7,458 nucleotides of DNA, from NCBI GenBank assembly GCA_016199105.1, contig JACQHI010000033.1, positions 1-7,458 of the forward strand. Direction: 5' to 3'. Below, piece by piece: positions 6,160-7,458 of this stretch (positions within the stretch are counted from its first letter, which is position 1; each line of letters starts with the position of its first letter). The position numbers and the translations under genes were made by a program. The notes under the pieces are model-generated. The model saw only the letters and a program-made list of their open reading frames with translations, searched no databases and was not told the DNA's origin. The stretch is from Lentisphaerota bacterium (GTDB taxonomy: Bacteria; Verrucomicrobiota; Kiritimatiellia; JAAZAB01).

Positions 6160-6202
6160 TTCCGAGATGAAGAGGCATTGAATGCAAAGAAGCTTTCAAG
6201 CG

Positions 6203-7422
6203 TTAGATGGCCGGCAGCATGCAGGTCAGTATCTTCAATCGCAAATACTCCTCGTCGCGCAACCCGTAGGCGCGTCGCTGGATCACACGGATTTTGTTGT
6301 TGAGACCTTCGACGAAACCAAGAGAGACCTTGTTTTCGGGTTTGCAGTAGGCCGCGATTCCATCCCAGTGGCGATCGATCATGGCGGCGAACTTCTCGTA
6401 GGGTCCCAGGCGTTGCCACTTCAGAGAGTCGCGCCAGTTTTCGAAAAAGCGACGCGCCCAGCCTTCGACTTGGTAGTCCCAGAGTTGTCCGAAAGCCTCT
6501 TTGAGCACATAGGCGGTGTTCAACCGTTTGTTGGCTTTGAGCAGGAGTTTCAAGGACTGACGGCCCTTGCAGGTGAGGTTTTCTCGGCGAGAAAGCAAGG
6601 TAAACTTCTGGCCTTTGATGAAGCGCCGATTCTTGCCGGTCAACCGCGCATATTCGCTCTTGCGTACTGCATCCAACGCTTCGCCGAGATGGCTTATGAC
6701 ATGGAACTTGTCGAACATAATCGCCGCCTGCGGGGCTTTGGCGCTCGTCATGTTGCGAAACGGCTTCCACATGTCCATCACCGCCAAACGAAGGCCTCGG
6801 CATTTTCTCTCTCCCAGCCAATCGAAGAACTGCGCCATGCTCGCCTCGGAGCGATCCTGCCCGCCGAACCAGATCGGGCGTCGTCGTACCAAGTCGCTCA
6901 CGACGATGCGATACGTATGTCCTTTCGCGATCGACACCTCGTCGATCCCGATCACCTTGGGACCTGGCAGGCCCAGTCGACGGAGCTGTTCCCGCATATA
7001 TTGCTTTTCCAGCTCCTTGACCGTTTTCCAGTCCAAGCGTGTTTCTTGGGCCACGTCTTTGATCGTCGCGGCCCGGCACCGGCGCCCCACAAAGTAGGCG
7101 AAGCGCTTCGTGTAAAATGGGTAGTCCGCCAGCCAATCCAAGCGCTCCAGCTTCACAGCACCACACCCCATGCAGGCGATGCGTCGGACGTCCAACTCCA
7201 GGTAGATATGGGTATCGCCACAAGACAGATCTCTCACTCGGCGTACCCGGTGATCGTACCAACCGCTTTGGCTGCGCCCACAGGTGCCGCATCGCGTTTT
7301 TTTCCCCGCCGATGCAGGCGGATGACTCGGGCTTTCGGATCACCGAAGATGCCTCGGACTGGCGGGATCGGACGGAAACCGGCAAAGCGGTACGTGTCCC
7401 ATAAGCGGTGGTGTTTTTGCAT
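6203..7422 (-). CDS. ISL3-family transposase, read through a -1 frameshift at an A7 run
   Basis: DDE transposase that cuts and joins the IS ends. The 3' frame (open from before 7297 to the stop at 6203-6205) has a zinc-finger region with RCGTCG and CMGC, then a helix-turn-helix-like part (TIKDVAQETRLDWKTVKELE). The DDE domain follows: GIDEVSIAKGH (first Asp), AVMDMWKPF (second Asp), FDKFHV, and FVEGLNNKIRVIQRRAYG (Glu). The first zinc-finger cysteines lie upstream of the GTG at 7237, so that codon is not the true start. The missing N-terminus is in another frame from the ATG at 7422 (MQKHHRLWDTYRFAGFRP... to RRGKK). The two frames meet at A7 (7303-7297), read GGA AAA AAA; a -1 slip there continues as ACG CGA TGC (T-R-C). 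The joined product is 406 residues, with catalytic residues at about D161, D217 and E372, which is normal ISL3 length. Either programmed frameshifting or an inactivating indel explains this. Confidence 0.85.
7297..7303 (-). promoter_or_regulatory. Slippery heptamer A AAA AAA in the transposase gene
   Basis: In the frame of the ATG at 7422 the codons are GGA-AAA-AAA-CGC, so the seven A's form an X XXY YYZ slippery site in the correct phase. A -1 shift leads exactly into the zinc-finger and DDE frame. Without slipping, the short frame ends at 7234 after 62 residues, which would be a truncated product. Confidence 0.6.
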
Positions 7423-7458
7423 CCCAAATCCATACCAGATTTACGCCCCCCAAAATAG

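Larger units (their letters stand above)
5888..6202. other. Intergenic region between redoxin gene and transposase
   Basis: 315 bases without a credible gene. It contains the redoxin ribosome-binding site (next to 5888), the 9-bp-period CGAAA repeat (5945-5971), the probable IS end near 6.02 kb, and about 180 bases of IS tail including a bulged hairpin at 6120-6159. I could not find a convincing sigma-70 promoter for the redoxin operon; the best -10-like hexamer on the minus strand, GATAGT, lacks a good -35. Confidence 0.55.
6019..7450 (-). mobile_element. ISL3-family insertion sequence (ends approximate)
   Basis: One element of about 1.4 kb carrying an ISL3-type transposase on the minus strand. 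Candidate imperfect terminal repeats are forward GAGTGGGTAAAAACGATCG from 6019 and, on the minus strand, GGGGGCGTAAATCTGG from 7450. The first 11 bases agree at 8 positions, including the block GTAAA, and a later ATTTG also aligns with one gap. No 8-bp target duplication is visible with these ends (the right flank is only 8 bases long before the window stops), so the boundaries are provisional and the right end could lie outside. Confidence 0.6.

Noticed and set aside
6203..7237. Transposase starting at GTG 7237
   Set aside because: It would cut off the first CxxC of the zinc finger; the same frame continues upstream with RCGTCG and joins a plausible N-terminus at the A7 run.
5925..7433. 502-residue open frame on the minus strand from ATG 7433
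   Set aside because: It overlaps the ISL3 transposase in another frame, is Arg/Ser-rich and low in recognisable motifs; the transposase frames carry the zinc finger and DDE residues.
6011..7458. 8-bp target-site duplication flanking the IS
   Set aside because: The 8 bases outside the candidate ends (TCCCTACC and CAAAATAG) do not match; the ends are uncertain and the right flank is cut by the window.

Overview
The window is a GC-rich bacterial segment, with a less GC-rich stretch at roughly 3.93-4.7 kb. No rRNA, tRNA or CRISPR is visible. Weak hints point to the PVC group (Verrucomicrobiota, Kiritimatiellota, Lentisphaerota, Planctomycetota). One hint is a small membrane protein carrying the cysteine and CPxG...PxCxxHG pattern that I associate with pseudopilin-like proteins of that group. 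Another is a secreted rhodanese ending in a CxxCGxxKGSxxCC module. This placement comes from memory of the families, not from a search.

Layout. (1) 2-2776 (+) is the 3' nine-tenths of an RND/HAE1 efflux pump permease, cut by the window start. (2) Five bases after its stop lies a near-consensus sigma-70 promoter (TTGACA-N17-TACAGT) that places the transcript start on the ATG of a Phd/YefM-type antitoxin. The antitoxin overlaps a RelE/ParE-type toxin by 13 bases (2817-3421). (3) An exported rhodanese-like protein follows 17 bases later (3439-3924). (4) A two-TM hypothetical protein with a pseudopilin-like extracytoplasmic region ends at 4594. (5) A 174-base gap between converging genes holds a perfect 12-bp inverted repeat. 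(6) On the minus strand, an exported thioredoxin-fold/redoxin protein (5887-5279) and an RpiB-family sugar-phosphate isomerase (5266-4769) form a tight two-gene operon. (7) Upstream of that operon is a short 9-bp-period CGAAA repeat, followed by an ISL3-family insertion sequence (about 6.02-7.45 kb). The IS transposase is transcribed toward the operon and is split into two frames at an A7 run; the geometry is that of a programmed -1 frameshift site (A AAA AAA).

The genes do not form one obvious pathway. The window reads as a chromosomal mosaic of an efflux pump end, a TA module, two unrelated exported thiol proteins, a sugar-phosphate isomerase and an IS. The most interesting signals are the two A AAA AAA heptamers, one in the IS and one at the antitoxin/toxin overlap, where a -1 slip would fuse antitoxin to toxin. 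Next are the apparently leaderless TA transcript, the Cys-rich rhodanese tail and the pseudopilin-like protein without a prepilin leader. I see no clear new multi-gene defence or biosynthetic system.
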